Assembly: GCF_000429165.1 (NCBI RefSeq)
Contig: NZ_AUBI01000014.1
Location: 29,910 to 93,909 of the forward strand
Length of the DNA stretch: 64,000 nt
Source: Acetobacter nitrogenifigens DSM 23921 = NBRC 105050
GTDB taxonomy: Bacteria; Pseudomonadota; Alphaproteobacteria; Acetobacterales; Acetobacteraceae
Direction of reading: 5' to 3'
Shown: one piece after another, positions 56,432 through 64,000 of the stretch
Position numbering within the stretch: the first letter of the stretch is position 1
How the letters are laid out: every line of letters begins with the position of its first letter
The notes under the pieces: generated by a model
What the model was told of the DNA's origin: nothing
The model's input: the letters and a program-made list of their open reading frames with translations, nothing else
Database searches by the model: none
Made by a program: the position numbers and the translations under genes

Positions 56432-57133
56432 CTATCCGGCTCCGGCCAAGGTCAGGACTGGATCGTCCCGGTATATGGAGCCGAACAGAGACTTGAGAGC
56501 AGCCACGCGCGGGGCGTCGTAGGCGGCGATATAAGGGTTATACGGATAGCGCGCGGCGAAATTCTGATGCTCCGCCTCTGCCGGGTAAAAACCCTTGTCA
56601 GGCGCTACGACTGTGGCGATCGTGCCGGAGAAGACGTGCGCGGCATCAAGCTGGGCTATGTAGGCGCGTGCGATCGCCGCCTGTTCCTGCGTTCGGGCGA
56701 AAAGAACCGAGCGGTACTGGCTGCCCTCATCGGGAAACTGGCCGCCCGCCTGCGTCGGATCCAGCGCCACTGAAAAAAAGATGCGCAGGAGGGCGCTGTA
56801 ACTTACCTGCGCAGGGTCATAGTCGACTTCGACAGATTCCGCATGGCCTGTGCCGCCGCCACTGACGACGTCGTACTCGGCTGTGCTGCGCACCCCGCCG
56901 TCATACCCCGCACGCGTCGCAGTAACGCCGCGCACGTGCTGGAACACGCTCTGCACGCCCCAGAAGCATCCCCCCGCGAACACCGCCGTTTCACGTCGAC
57001 CATCCGCCTCGGACGCTTCGCCGAGAACAGGCTCGGGAAGCAGGATCGCCACACGCTCCGACGCCGCCTGACACGCCGCGCCGAACAGTGTCGTGACCAG
57101 AATGGGAAAGGCCCAAAATGTCGAAGTTTTCAT
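56432..57133 (-). CDS. msrA: exported peptide-methionine (S)-S-oxide reductase
   Basis: A 233-residue MsrA. N-terminal hydrophobic export signal (FWAFPILVTTLFGAACQAA), then the catalytic AVFAGGCFWGVQSVF with Cys 56, GYDGG, GHAESVEVDYDP and the FFSVALDPTQ region. It repairs S-methionine sulfoxide in exported proteins. It starts 15 bases after the msrB stop. In this operon it is cotranscribed with the sigma factor. Confidence 0.95.
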   Translation of the reverse strand: MKTSTFWAFPILVTTLFGAACQAASERVAILLPEPVLGEASEADGRRETAVFAGGCFWGVQSVFQHVRGVTATRAGYDGGVRSTAEYDVVSGGGTGHAESVEVDYDPAQVSYSALLRIFFSVALDPTQAGGQFPDEGSQYRSVLFARTQEQAAIARAYIAQLDAAHVFSGTIATVVAPDKGFYPAEAEHQNFAARYPYNPYIAAYDAPRVAALKSLFGSIYRDDPVLTLAGAG

Positions 57134-57148
57134 TGGAAACGATCCCCT

Positions 57149-57613
57149 TCAGGCCGGAGCGAAGGAGAGAGCCACGCCGTTCATGCAGTAACGCAGACCT
57201 GTCGGAGCCGGTCCGTCATCGAAAACATGACCGAGATGACCGCCACACGTGGCGCACAGCACCTCCGTGCGCTCCATTCCCAGAGAGTCATCGGCGTGTT
57301 CCTGCACTGCTCGCGGCAACGCGCGAGTGAAGCTGGGCCAACCGGTGCCGCTATCGAACTTGGCTGCGGCGTCGAAGACCGCCGTAGCGCAACCGATGCA
57401 AGAAAAACGTCCCGACCTGTGCTCGTCCAGAAGAGGGCTGGACCACGGGGCTTCGGTGCCCGCTTCGCGCAACACGTTGTATTGGACGGGTGTGAGAGCC
57501 CGGCGCCATTCGGCATCGGTTCGCGTAACCGGAAAATGTGTTTGAGCGCGGCTGGCCTCGCCTGCGACCGACAACATCGCGGCGGCAAGGAGGAACTGGC
57601 GTCGAGCGAACAT
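57149..57613 (-). CDS. msrB: exported peptide-methionine (R)-S-oxide reductase
   Basis: A 154-residue MsrB. A signal with an Arg pair (ARRQFLLAAAMLSVAGEASRA) precedes the domain. Zinc Cys pairs are CIGC and CATC; the catalytic Cys 143 is in LRYCMNG (usual form RYCINS). FDSGTGWPSF and GHLGHVFDDGP are present. It is the first gene of msrB-msrA-sigF-nrsF. A SigF-type promoter ends about 39 bases upstream. Confidence 0.95.
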   Translation of the reverse strand: MFARRQFLLAAAMLSVAGEASRAQTHFPVTRTDAEWRRALTPVQYNVLREAGTEAPWSSPLLDEHRSGRFSCIGCATAVFDAAAKFDSGTGWPSFTRALPRAVQEHADDSLGMERTEVLCATCGGHLGHVFDDGPAPTGLRYCMNGVALSFAPA

Positions 57614-57651
57614 GGCGGGTCTCCGTCCATTCGGGAAATGACGCTGCGTTC

Positions 57652-57677
57652 TTCGACAGATGGCGCTGACTGGTTAC
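57652..57677 (-). promoter_or_regulatory. SigF-type promoter of msrB-msrA-sigF-nrsF
   Basis: On the minus strand GTAACC (57677-57672) and CGAA (57655-57652) are separated by exactly 16 bases. The same spacing occurs in two other sites of this cluster. It sits 39 bases ahead of the msrB start. Confidence 0.75.
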
Positions 57678-57710
57678 ACGTCCGGCGGCCACTTATTTTT
57701 TTCAAACGGC

Positions 57711-57736
57711 GTAACCTTTGGGTCGCGTCTGACGAA
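57711..57736 (+). promoter_or_regulatory. SigF-type promoter of the cytochrome b / molybdoenzyme operon
   Basis: GTAACC at 57711-57716 and CGAA at 57733-57736 with a 16-base spacer, 36 bases before the cytochrome b start. Divergent from the msrB promoter. Confidence 0.75.
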
Positions 57737-57771
57737 CGTGCGATCATGACCTCTGTGAAAGCTTTCCCGGC

Positions 57772-58395
57772 ATGGCGTATCGCCCCCGTTCGCCGTCGCC
57801 CGTTATCCGCATCACGCATTGGGTCGGCGCCCTGTCCGTGCTCGTCATGATCGGCAGCGGCTGGCAGATTTACAATGCCTCGCCATTGCTGCCCTTCATT
57901 TTTCCCGCGTGGGCGACACTGGGCGGATGGCTCGGCGGCGGAATTGCGTGGCACTTCGCCGCGATGTGGTCGCTGATGAGCAGCGGAGCTGTCTACCTGA
58001 TCCACGGCATGGCGTCGGGGCGCCTGCGCCGTGACCTGCGGCCTCGCACCGTACCGGTGCTGCTACGCGATCTCGGGCTGGCCGCCCGTTTACGCCTGAC
58101 ACATACGCCCGGGACATACAACGCCATACAGCGCCTGCTTTACAGCAGCGTATTGGGAGTCGCCGCACTGACGGTCGCGACGGGGCTGTCTATGTGGAAG
58201 CCGGTGCAACTTGGTTTTCTGACGTGGGTTTTTGGCGGTTATGACATCGCCAGGCGCCTGCATTTCGCATTGATGTGCATGATCGTCGGTTTCCTGATCG
58301 TGCATGTCTGCCTCACTTTGATCGTGCCTTCGACACTGTTTGGCATGGTGTTTGGGCGGCGCATTCATGTGATCGACAAGGACAAACCTTCATGA
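57772..58395 (+). CDS. YedZ-like cytochrome b membrane subunit
   Basis: A 207-residue cytochrome b/b6-type protein with about four helices. Candidate haem His are in RITHWVG, IAWHFAAMW, ARRLHFALM and LIVHVCL. It is coupled to the next gene (ATGA overlap), the arrangement of YedYZ/MsrPQ where the membrane cytochrome passes electrons to the periplasmic molybdoenzyme. It belongs to the thiosulfate reductase cytochrome b-like branch rather than classical YedZ, so the name is functional inference. Confidence 0.85.
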   Translation: MAYRPRSPSPVIRITHWVGALSVLVMIGSGWQIYNASPLLPFIFPAWATLGGWLGGGIAWHFAAMWSLMSSGAVYLIHGMASGRLRRDLRPRTVPVLLRDLGLAARLRLTHTPGTYNAIQRLLYSSVLGVAALTVATGLSMWKPVQLGFLTWVFGGYDIARRLHFALMCMIVGFLIVHVCLTLIVPSTLFGMVFGRRIHVIDKDKPS

Positions 58396-59141
58396 AGCGT
58401 CCAACGATTGATCGCAGCCTCATCGCCACGGAGTTACGGCGCATAGAGCGAAGATTCATGCTGAAAAGCGCGTTGTCGCTGGGTGGGCTGGCGATGCTGT
58501 CAGGCTGCGCGATCGACGACGAACCATCCGTCGAAAAGGCCCTCGCCAAGATCATGGGGTTTACTGATCATGTCCAGGCGATGATGTTCAGCCGCAATCG
58601 TCTGGCCCGCGAATTTTCGACCTCGCAAATAACGCGCCCGTTTCCGTTCAACGCTTATTATGATCAGGAGGAAATTCGTGTAGCCGATGAATCACGCTGG
58701 CGATTGGAAGTTGGCGGTCTGGTTTCTGACAAGCGCCCCTGGTCTTTGGCGCAGTTCCGGGCTCTTGAACTGCAGCGACAAATCACACGCCACATTTGCG
58801 TCGAGGGGTGGAGCGCTATCGGCTCATGGTCAGGCGTGCGGCTCTCAACATTTCTTCAACATATCGGAGCGGACACACGGGCCAAATACGTCAAGTTCGG
58901 CTGTTTTGACGATTACTCGACCAGCATAGACATGGAGACCGCCCTGCATCCTCAGACGATCATGGTTCTGGATTTCGACGACGCGTCTCTGCCGCCTGCC
59001 TATGGCGCGCCAATGAAGGTCAGGATTCCAACCAAATTGGGTTACAAAAATCCGAAATATCTCGCCTCAGTAGAAGTCACAAACTCGTTTCCCGGCGGAT
59101 ACTGGGAGGATCAAGGTTACGACTGGTTTGGAGGATCATAA
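58392..59141 (+). CDS. YedY/MsrP-like periplasmic molybdopterin oxidoreductase, Tat lipoprotein-like
   Basis: A 249-residue sulfite-oxidase-fold protein. The N-terminus has a twin-arginine signal (ERRFMLKSALSLGG) followed by a lipobox-like LSGC at Cys 39. The Mo-coordinating Cys is Cys 136 in HICVEGWSAIGSWSGV, followed by the fold signatures VKFGCFDDYSTSIDM and PAYGAPMKVRIPTKLGYKNPK. MsrP-type enzymes reduce methionine sulfoxide in periplasmic proteins. The mobAB and fdhD genes in the window supply related cofactor steps, though YedY enzymes use plain molybdopterin. Confidence 0.85.
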   Translation: MKRPTIDRSLIATELRRIERRFMLKSALSLGGLAMLSGCAIDDEPSVEKALAKIMGFTDHVQAMMFSRNRLAREFSTSQITRPFPFNAYYDQEEIRVADESRWRLEVGGLVSDKRPWSLAQFRALELQRQITRHICVEGWSAIGSWSGVRLSTFLQHIGADTRAKYVKFGCFDDYSTSIDMETALHPQTIMVLDFDDASLPPAYGAPMKVRIPTKLGYKNPKYLASVEVTNSFPGGYWEDQGYDWFGGS

Positions 59142-59150
59142 AAAAATTCT

Positions 59151-59176
59151 GTAACCCGATGCGCCTGTCGTTCGAA
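59151..59176 (+). promoter_or_regulatory. SigF-type promoter of the Met-rich protein / catalase / b561 unit
   Basis: GTAACC at 59151-59156 and CGAA at 59173-59176, again with a 16-base spacer. It follows the molybdoenzyme stop and precedes the Met-rich gene by about 63 bases. Confidence 0.75.
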
Positions 59177-59238
59177 GAATGTGGTGGACGAGAGGAGGAT
59201 CTCTTTCTCTCACGCGAAGCCTGCTAAAGGAGAAAACC

Positions 59239-59574
59239 ATGTCTTTCCGCTCATTCATTCAAGCTATGTCCCTGTCTTTGGTTTTCGCGTCAGGCGGCGT
59301 CACCTATGCTCAAGCCCAGGCTTCCGCCGGCGCCATGTCTCCCGGAACCGTAGCCCATGATGAAACAACTAATAATAAAACAGCGCGACCCAAAATGACA
59401 CCGGCCGGAATTGGACACACAAACATGGCTGGCGACACCTCACACGGATATATGTCGTCGAATAACAGCATGGCGAAAAAGCAAACAGGAATGATGATGA
59501 AGAAAGATGCCGCGTCTTCTGCGCAGGACATATCGAACACGCATGCCGAGGAATCAAACAACTCGCAAGATTAG
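59239..59574 (+). CDS. exported methionine-rich small protein, MrpX-like
   Basis: A 111-residue protein with signal peptide (FIQAMSLSLVFASGGVTYAQA). The mature 85 residues hold eight Met (positions 33, 53, 63, 72, 78, 85, 86, 87), many Asn, Ser, Thr and Lys, and no Cys or Trp; MMMKKDAA resembles the MxKDx repeat of methionine-rich peptides. AAAGGAG precedes the ATG. In Azospira, the SigF-controlled MrpX protein is a sacrificial hypochlorite scavenger recycled by YedY1. The same role fits here by position and composition; sequence similarity itself is low. Confidence 0.75.
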   Translation: MSFRSFIQAMSLSLVFASGGVTYAQAQASAGAMSPGTVAHDETTNNKTARPKMTPAGIGHTNMAGDTSHGYMSSNNSMAKKQTGMMMKKDAASSAQDISNTHAEESNNSQD

Positions 59575-59582
59575 TTTTCTCA

Positions 59583-59601
59583 ATGATTTTTTTGAAATCA
59601 T
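59583..59601 (+). terminator. AT-rich hairpin between the Met-rich gene and the catalase gene
   Basis: ATGATTT and AAATCAT with a five-base loop, followed by ACCTGATTTTTT. It may be a leaky terminator that lowers expression of the downstream peroxidase relative to the Met-rich protein. Confidence 0.4.
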
Positions 59602-59644
59602 ACCTGATTTTTTATTCAACATGACCTACGGGAGCGGATCGTCC

Positions 59645-60724
59645 ATGTCATGGATACGGCAGAAAATAACAGAAAAAGGAAGTCCTGGACGCGTAGGTGT
59701 GGTCATCGGGGTTCCTGCTGCTCTTGCAGTCGCCTTTATCGCCGCTGCCGGCTGGTTCACACCCGATCGCCTGACGCCAGCCACGGTCATCCGCACGTTT
59801 GACAGTGTTGACGGTCCGCATCCCGGATTTCGTCGCAATCATGCAAAAGGCGTTTGCGTTACGGGATGGTTCGAAGGAAACGGTCAAGCCTCTCCTTACT
59901 CCAGAGCCGCGTTGTTCAGCGCGGAACGCTCTCCAGTCATCGGACGCTTCGCATTGGCAGGCGGACTACCTTATCAAGACGATGCACCTGACAAAGTGCG
60001 CAGCCTCGCCCTTCGGATCATGCCCCCCAACGGTGGCGAGTGGCGCATGGGCATGAACGATATTCCGGTATTTCTCTTTCGCAATGCGCGTGATTTCAAC
60101 TCGTTCCTGATCGCCTCTCGCCCGGAAGCGACAACACGGAAGCCAGATCCCGCTCGTATCGGCGCGTTTCTTGCTGCTCACCCAGAAACAGCGCACGCGC
60201 TCAGCCAGATAAAACAGCGTTCTTTGTCTTCGGGTTTTTCCGAAGACGCCTATAACAGCCTTGATGCCTTCCTGTTCGTCAACGCGGACGGGCGAACGAC
60301 GCCCGTCCGCTGGGCAATGGAGCCGGAGCAGCCCGCTCCAGCGCAGGACAGCGTCAAGACCGGCCGTGATTACCTGTTTGATGACCTTACCGCGACATTG
60401 GCCGAGCACCCGCTGCGGTGGAAATTGATGATTGTGCTCGGACAGCCCGGAGATCCTACAGCAGATCCCACTGCTGCGTGGCCTGCCGGGCGGACACGCA
60501 TCAACGCGGGGACGCTTGTTCTCGACAAGGCGGAAAGCGAAGATGGCGGACCATGTACCGGAATCACGTTCGATCCCCTGATCCTGCCTGAGGGCATAAC
60601 TCCTTCCGACGATCCGATTCCCGCCGCACGTTCGGCCGTCTACGCTCGTTCTTTTACTGCGCGTTCAGGAGAGATGAAGGCGCCCAGCGCGGTCAGTTTA
60701 AATTCTTCCCCGAACGGACAATAG
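59645..60724 (+). CDS. catalase-family (SrpA-like) haem peroxidase
   Basis: A 359-residue catalase-related peroxidase with an N-terminal membrane-spanning or export segment (VGVVIGVPAALAVAFIAAAGWF). The catalytic His is in FRRNHAKGVCVTGWFEG, and the haem-side region AVYARSFTARSGE lies near the C-terminus. SrpA-like proteins are small catalases lacking the large flavodoxin domain and often pair with a b561. ATG 59645 is chosen because GGAG lies upstream. Probably removes peroxide at the envelope. Confidence 0.85.
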   Translation: MSWIRQKITEKGSPGRVGVVIGVPAALAVAFIAAAGWFTPDRLTPATVIRTFDSVDGPHPGFRRNHAKGVCVTGWFEGNGQASPYSRAALFSAERSPVIGRFALAGGLPYQDDAPDKVRSLALRIMPPNGGEWRMGMNDIPVFLFRNARDFNSFLIASRPEATTRKPDPARIGAFLAAHPETAHALSQIKQRSLSSGFSEDAYNSLDAFLFVNADGRTTPVRWAMEPEQPAPAQDSVKTGRDYLFDDLTATLAEHPLRWKLMIVLGQPGDPTADPTAAWPAGRTRINAGTLVLDKAESEDGGPCTGITFDPLILPEGITPSDDPIPAARSAVYARSFTARSGEMKAPSAVSLNSSPNGQ

Positions 60725-60726
60725 TT

Positions 60727-61284
60727 ATGTCTGAAAGAAAATATTTTTCTCCGCTTGCACGGGGGCTCCACTGGATCATGGCGTTGATGATTCTCGCTAT
60801 GTTGTTCATTGGCGTCGCCATGGTCGCCAGCACTGGCCCCGCGTATCATCGTCTTGTCGGACTCCACCGCCCTCTGGGAATAGCGATTCTGGCCCTGGCA
60901 TTTTTACGTCTGGTCAACCGCGTCGCCTCCGGCGCACCGTCACTGCCGACGACGCTCCCGCAAGGGATACGCCTCATCGCTGGGAGTTCGCAGGTCGCGC
61001 TCTATCTGCTGATGATCGCCCTGCCGCTGGTCGGATGGGCCATGCTGTCCGCAGGCGATTATCCAGTTTCGATAACAGGCGGCGTCACCCTGCCTCCGAT
61101 CCTGTCGCCCGATCCTGCTCTGTACGCCTCCTTGAGGGCGCTCCATACGTGGTTGGCGTTAGGATTGTTCGGCGTGATCCTCGCGCACATCACAGGGGCG
61201 CTTGTTCATGGTCTCCTGCTCAGGGACGGCGTATTTCAAGCTATGTTATGGAGGCGTCCGCAGGTGAGAACGCAGATTGAGTAA
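60727..61284 (+). CDS. cytochrome b561 family protein
   Basis: A 185-residue cytochrome b561 with four hydrophobic segments and His residues in RGLHWIMALMILAML, HRLVGLHRPLG, ALHTWLALGLFGVILAHITGALVHG. It starts two bases after the catalase stop, so the two are one operon. It likely feeds quinol electrons to the peroxidase or other periplasmic partner. Confidence 0.9.
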   Translation: MSERKYFSPLARGLHWIMALMILAMLFIGVAMVASTGPAYHRLVGLHRPLGIAILALAFLRLVNRVASGAPSLPTTLPQGIRLIAGSSQVALYLLMIALPLVGWAMLSAGDYPVSITGGVTLPPILSPDPALYASLRALHTWLALGLFGVILAHITGALVHGLLLRDGVFQAMLWRRPQVRTQIE

Positions 61285-61348
61285 ATTATAGAAGAAAAAT
61301 TTACGACACTTCGGATTTTTATAAAATCAACATGCCTGATGAATTTGT

Positions 61349-61374
61349 CGCTGAGAGCGTTAAAGCTCTCAGCG
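61349..61374. terminator. perfect hairpin between cytochrome b561 and frmA genes
   Basis: CGCTGAGAGC and GCTCTCAGCG with loop GTTAAA, in a 118-base gap between convergent genes. Likely a bidirectional terminator; T-tracts are short. Confidence 0.6.
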
Positions 61375-61401
61375 CATTTCAGACACTGTGACCCTGAGTC
61401 G

Positions 61402-62851
<1,450 letters not shown>

Positions 62852-62865
62852 GGAGCGCCTTCAGT

Positions 62866-62880
62866 TACTGGGCAGGAGTA
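62866..62880. promoter_or_regulatory. candidate FrmR operator
   Basis: TACT, a G-rich core GGGCAGG, and AGTA form a short dyad with a G-tract, the pattern bound by CsoR/RcnR-family repressors. It lies directly upstream of the frmR start. Confidence 0.55.
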
Positions 62881-63591
62881 TATAACGGGAGACTGACGTG
62901 GACGGCAAGCCTCATTTTGACGACCCCACGATGTCATTACAGGGGAGCTATCTCTAGCGCCGGGCACGGTTGCAAATGGCCATTACTACGTGCTGCACAG
63001 CAGGTGGCACGTAGTTACTTGGTGTATGGTTTCTGCAATCGTCCGCTATAAAATTAGGCGATTACGCCGCAAGAAAATCCCCCAAACCTCCCGAACACAA
63101 TTACGACGCGACACCTCTAAGTCGCTACAAAATCGAAAATTTTTAATTTTATTAATAACTATTAATAGAGAATTTTTATTACGACTCAAGAAATGACCCA
63201 GAGGGTATGCCCGCATGAGAGCGGATCAACACCACAAGCCGAGTCAGCGACATAGGATTCAGCCCCGGTTTCCTTCGCCAGTCGGCGCCAGAACGCACTC
63301 ACTTTTCGCATTCTGGTGGTTGAGTTGTCGACTGTCCCGGCGCCATCCGCGGGCCCTGCCCTTACAGGCGCCCCCCTGCCGGCGGCCGCGCTTCACCACA
63401 TCGCCACCCAGATGAAATCTTGTAACGATCCAGAGAGCAACAGAGCGAGAGAGAATGATTGGCTCTATAACACCGAACGTATTCGACACGCTTCAGAGCC
63501 ACGTTGGCCAAAAACGCAATTTGGTGCATCTTTCTCCCCCCTGAGAGAAAGCATCTCGGCCCGAGCATGATCTCGCCTTCCGATCCCCTGA
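62881..63591. other. long intergenic region with AT-rich core
   Basis: About 710 bases with no secure gene. The stretch 63125-63185 is strikingly AT-rich. It separates frmRA (leftward) from the oxidoreductase that also reads leftward. Confidence 0.35.
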
Positions 63592-64000
63592 TTATATCGC
63601 GACCCAGATATTGCCGCTTTCAGCCGACGCCAGTGTCGCGTCGATGAACCGCATTCCCCGAACACCCGCCTCAAGTCCCAAAATCTGAGCTGTTTCCAAA
63701 GACGCGGACGAGCCTGCTGATCGTACCAAATCGGCCGCATCGCGATATAGCTGAGCGAACGCCTCGTAAAATCCCTCGGGGTGCCCCGTCGGCAGACTGC
63801 CCTCCCCGGGCTGTTCCCCTCGCCTCATCAGGCGTTCGCACCCGCCCGCGTCAGCCAGCACAAGATGATTCGGCGTCTCCTGAGCCCAGGACAACGCCCC
63901 CTTGTCGCCACAGATGCGCAAGGTCAAAGCATTACGGGCTCCCAGCGTGACCTGACTGCACCACAGCGAACCGGTAGCCCCATTTGCAAACCGAAGCAGC
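63592..64000 (-). CDS. Gfo/Idh/MocA-family oxidoreductase, 5' end outside window
   Basis: The last 135 residues or so of a Gfo/Idh/MocA-type dehydrogenase are visible on the minus strand. The frame is open to the right edge (reading LLRFANGATGSLWCSQVTLGA at 63938-64000). This C-terminal alpha/beta domain with ALTLRICGDKGALSW and a FYEAFAQLYRDAADLV helix is typical of the substrate-binding half; the NAD-binding domain lies outside. Substrate unknown. Confidence 0.82.
   Translation of the reverse strand, partial: LLRFANGATGSLWCSQVTLGARNALTLRICGDKGALSWAQETPNHLVLADAGGCERLMRRGEQPGEGSLPTGHPEGFYEAFAQLYRDAADLVRSAGSSASLETAQILGLEAGVRGMRFIDATLASAESGNIWVAI

Overview
This is about 64 kb of GC-rich chromosome from an alphaproteobacterium, most likely a member of the Acetobacteraceae. 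The evidence is gene content: the ATP12-type F1 assembly chaperone, the NDUFA12-like complex I subunit, DUF2155 next to an MlaD protein, the DUF721/DciA-like protein beside mutY, and an HWE-family phytochrome kinase. I see no rRNA, tRNA, CRISPR array, prophage or insertion sequence. Almost everything is chromosomal housekeeping or stress physiology, with one AT-richer orphan gene near 20.4-21.1 kb that looks acquired.

Layout. 1-2.3 kb: 3'-truncated bacteriophytochrome-like HWE kinase that lacks the usual chromophore cysteine. 2.8-8.1 kb: rarA, an RluC-type pseudouridine synthase, an AsmA-like protein and an ATP12 chaperone, closely spaced. 8.1-14.5 kb: a small membrane protein, then rne and uvrB on the minus strand. 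15-18.3 kb: amidase; mobB divergent from mobA-fdhD (molybdenum cofactor maturation). 18.4-23.7 kb: DUF885 protein, the AT-rich orphan, a DUF2721 membrane protein, an aldo/keto reductase and an FAH-family hydrolase. 23.9-30.7 kb: PIG-V-like mannosyltransferase, THUMP methyltransferase, a 9-copy heptamer repeat, an SSS transporter, a small conserved protein and a large TSCPD protein that looks like a stripped-down class II ribonucleotide reductase. 30.8-33 kb: NDUFA12, MlaD, small protein, DUF2155. 33.2-42 kb: otsBA, dsbB, DUF1328, S10 peptidase, hemH with a 51-residue membrane protein upstream, mutY and DUF721. 43-49 kb: MHYT-GGDEF-EAL protein, ThiO-like oxidase, a Pro/Ala lipoprotein divergent from an L,D-transpeptidase. 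49.3-54.8 kb: Rrf2 regulator plus flavin reductase, then prpDCB for propionate. 55.2-61.3 kb: an oxidative-stress regulon. 61.4-62.9 kb: frmRA formaldehyde detoxification. The right edge cuts a Gfo/Idh/MocA oxidoreductase.

The most interesting region is 55.2-61.3 kb. An ECF sigma factor and its NrsF-type membrane anti-sigma sit at the end of a minus-strand operon that starts with exported msrB and msrA. Divergent from it are a YedZ-like cytochrome b and a YedY/MsrP-like molybdoenzyme, followed by a methionine-rich exported small protein, a catalase-family peroxidase and a cytochrome b561. Three sites, one ahead of each transcription unit, match GTAACC-N16-CGAA exactly with identical spacing. 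This is the promoter pattern expected for a single sigma factor that controls the whole set and itself. The combination resembles the SigF/NrsF-MrpX-YedY1 hypochlorite-scavenging system described in Azospira, but here both classical Msr enzymes and a catalase/b561 pair join the same regulon. The proposed job is repair of oxidised methionine in the cell envelope plus peroxide removal.
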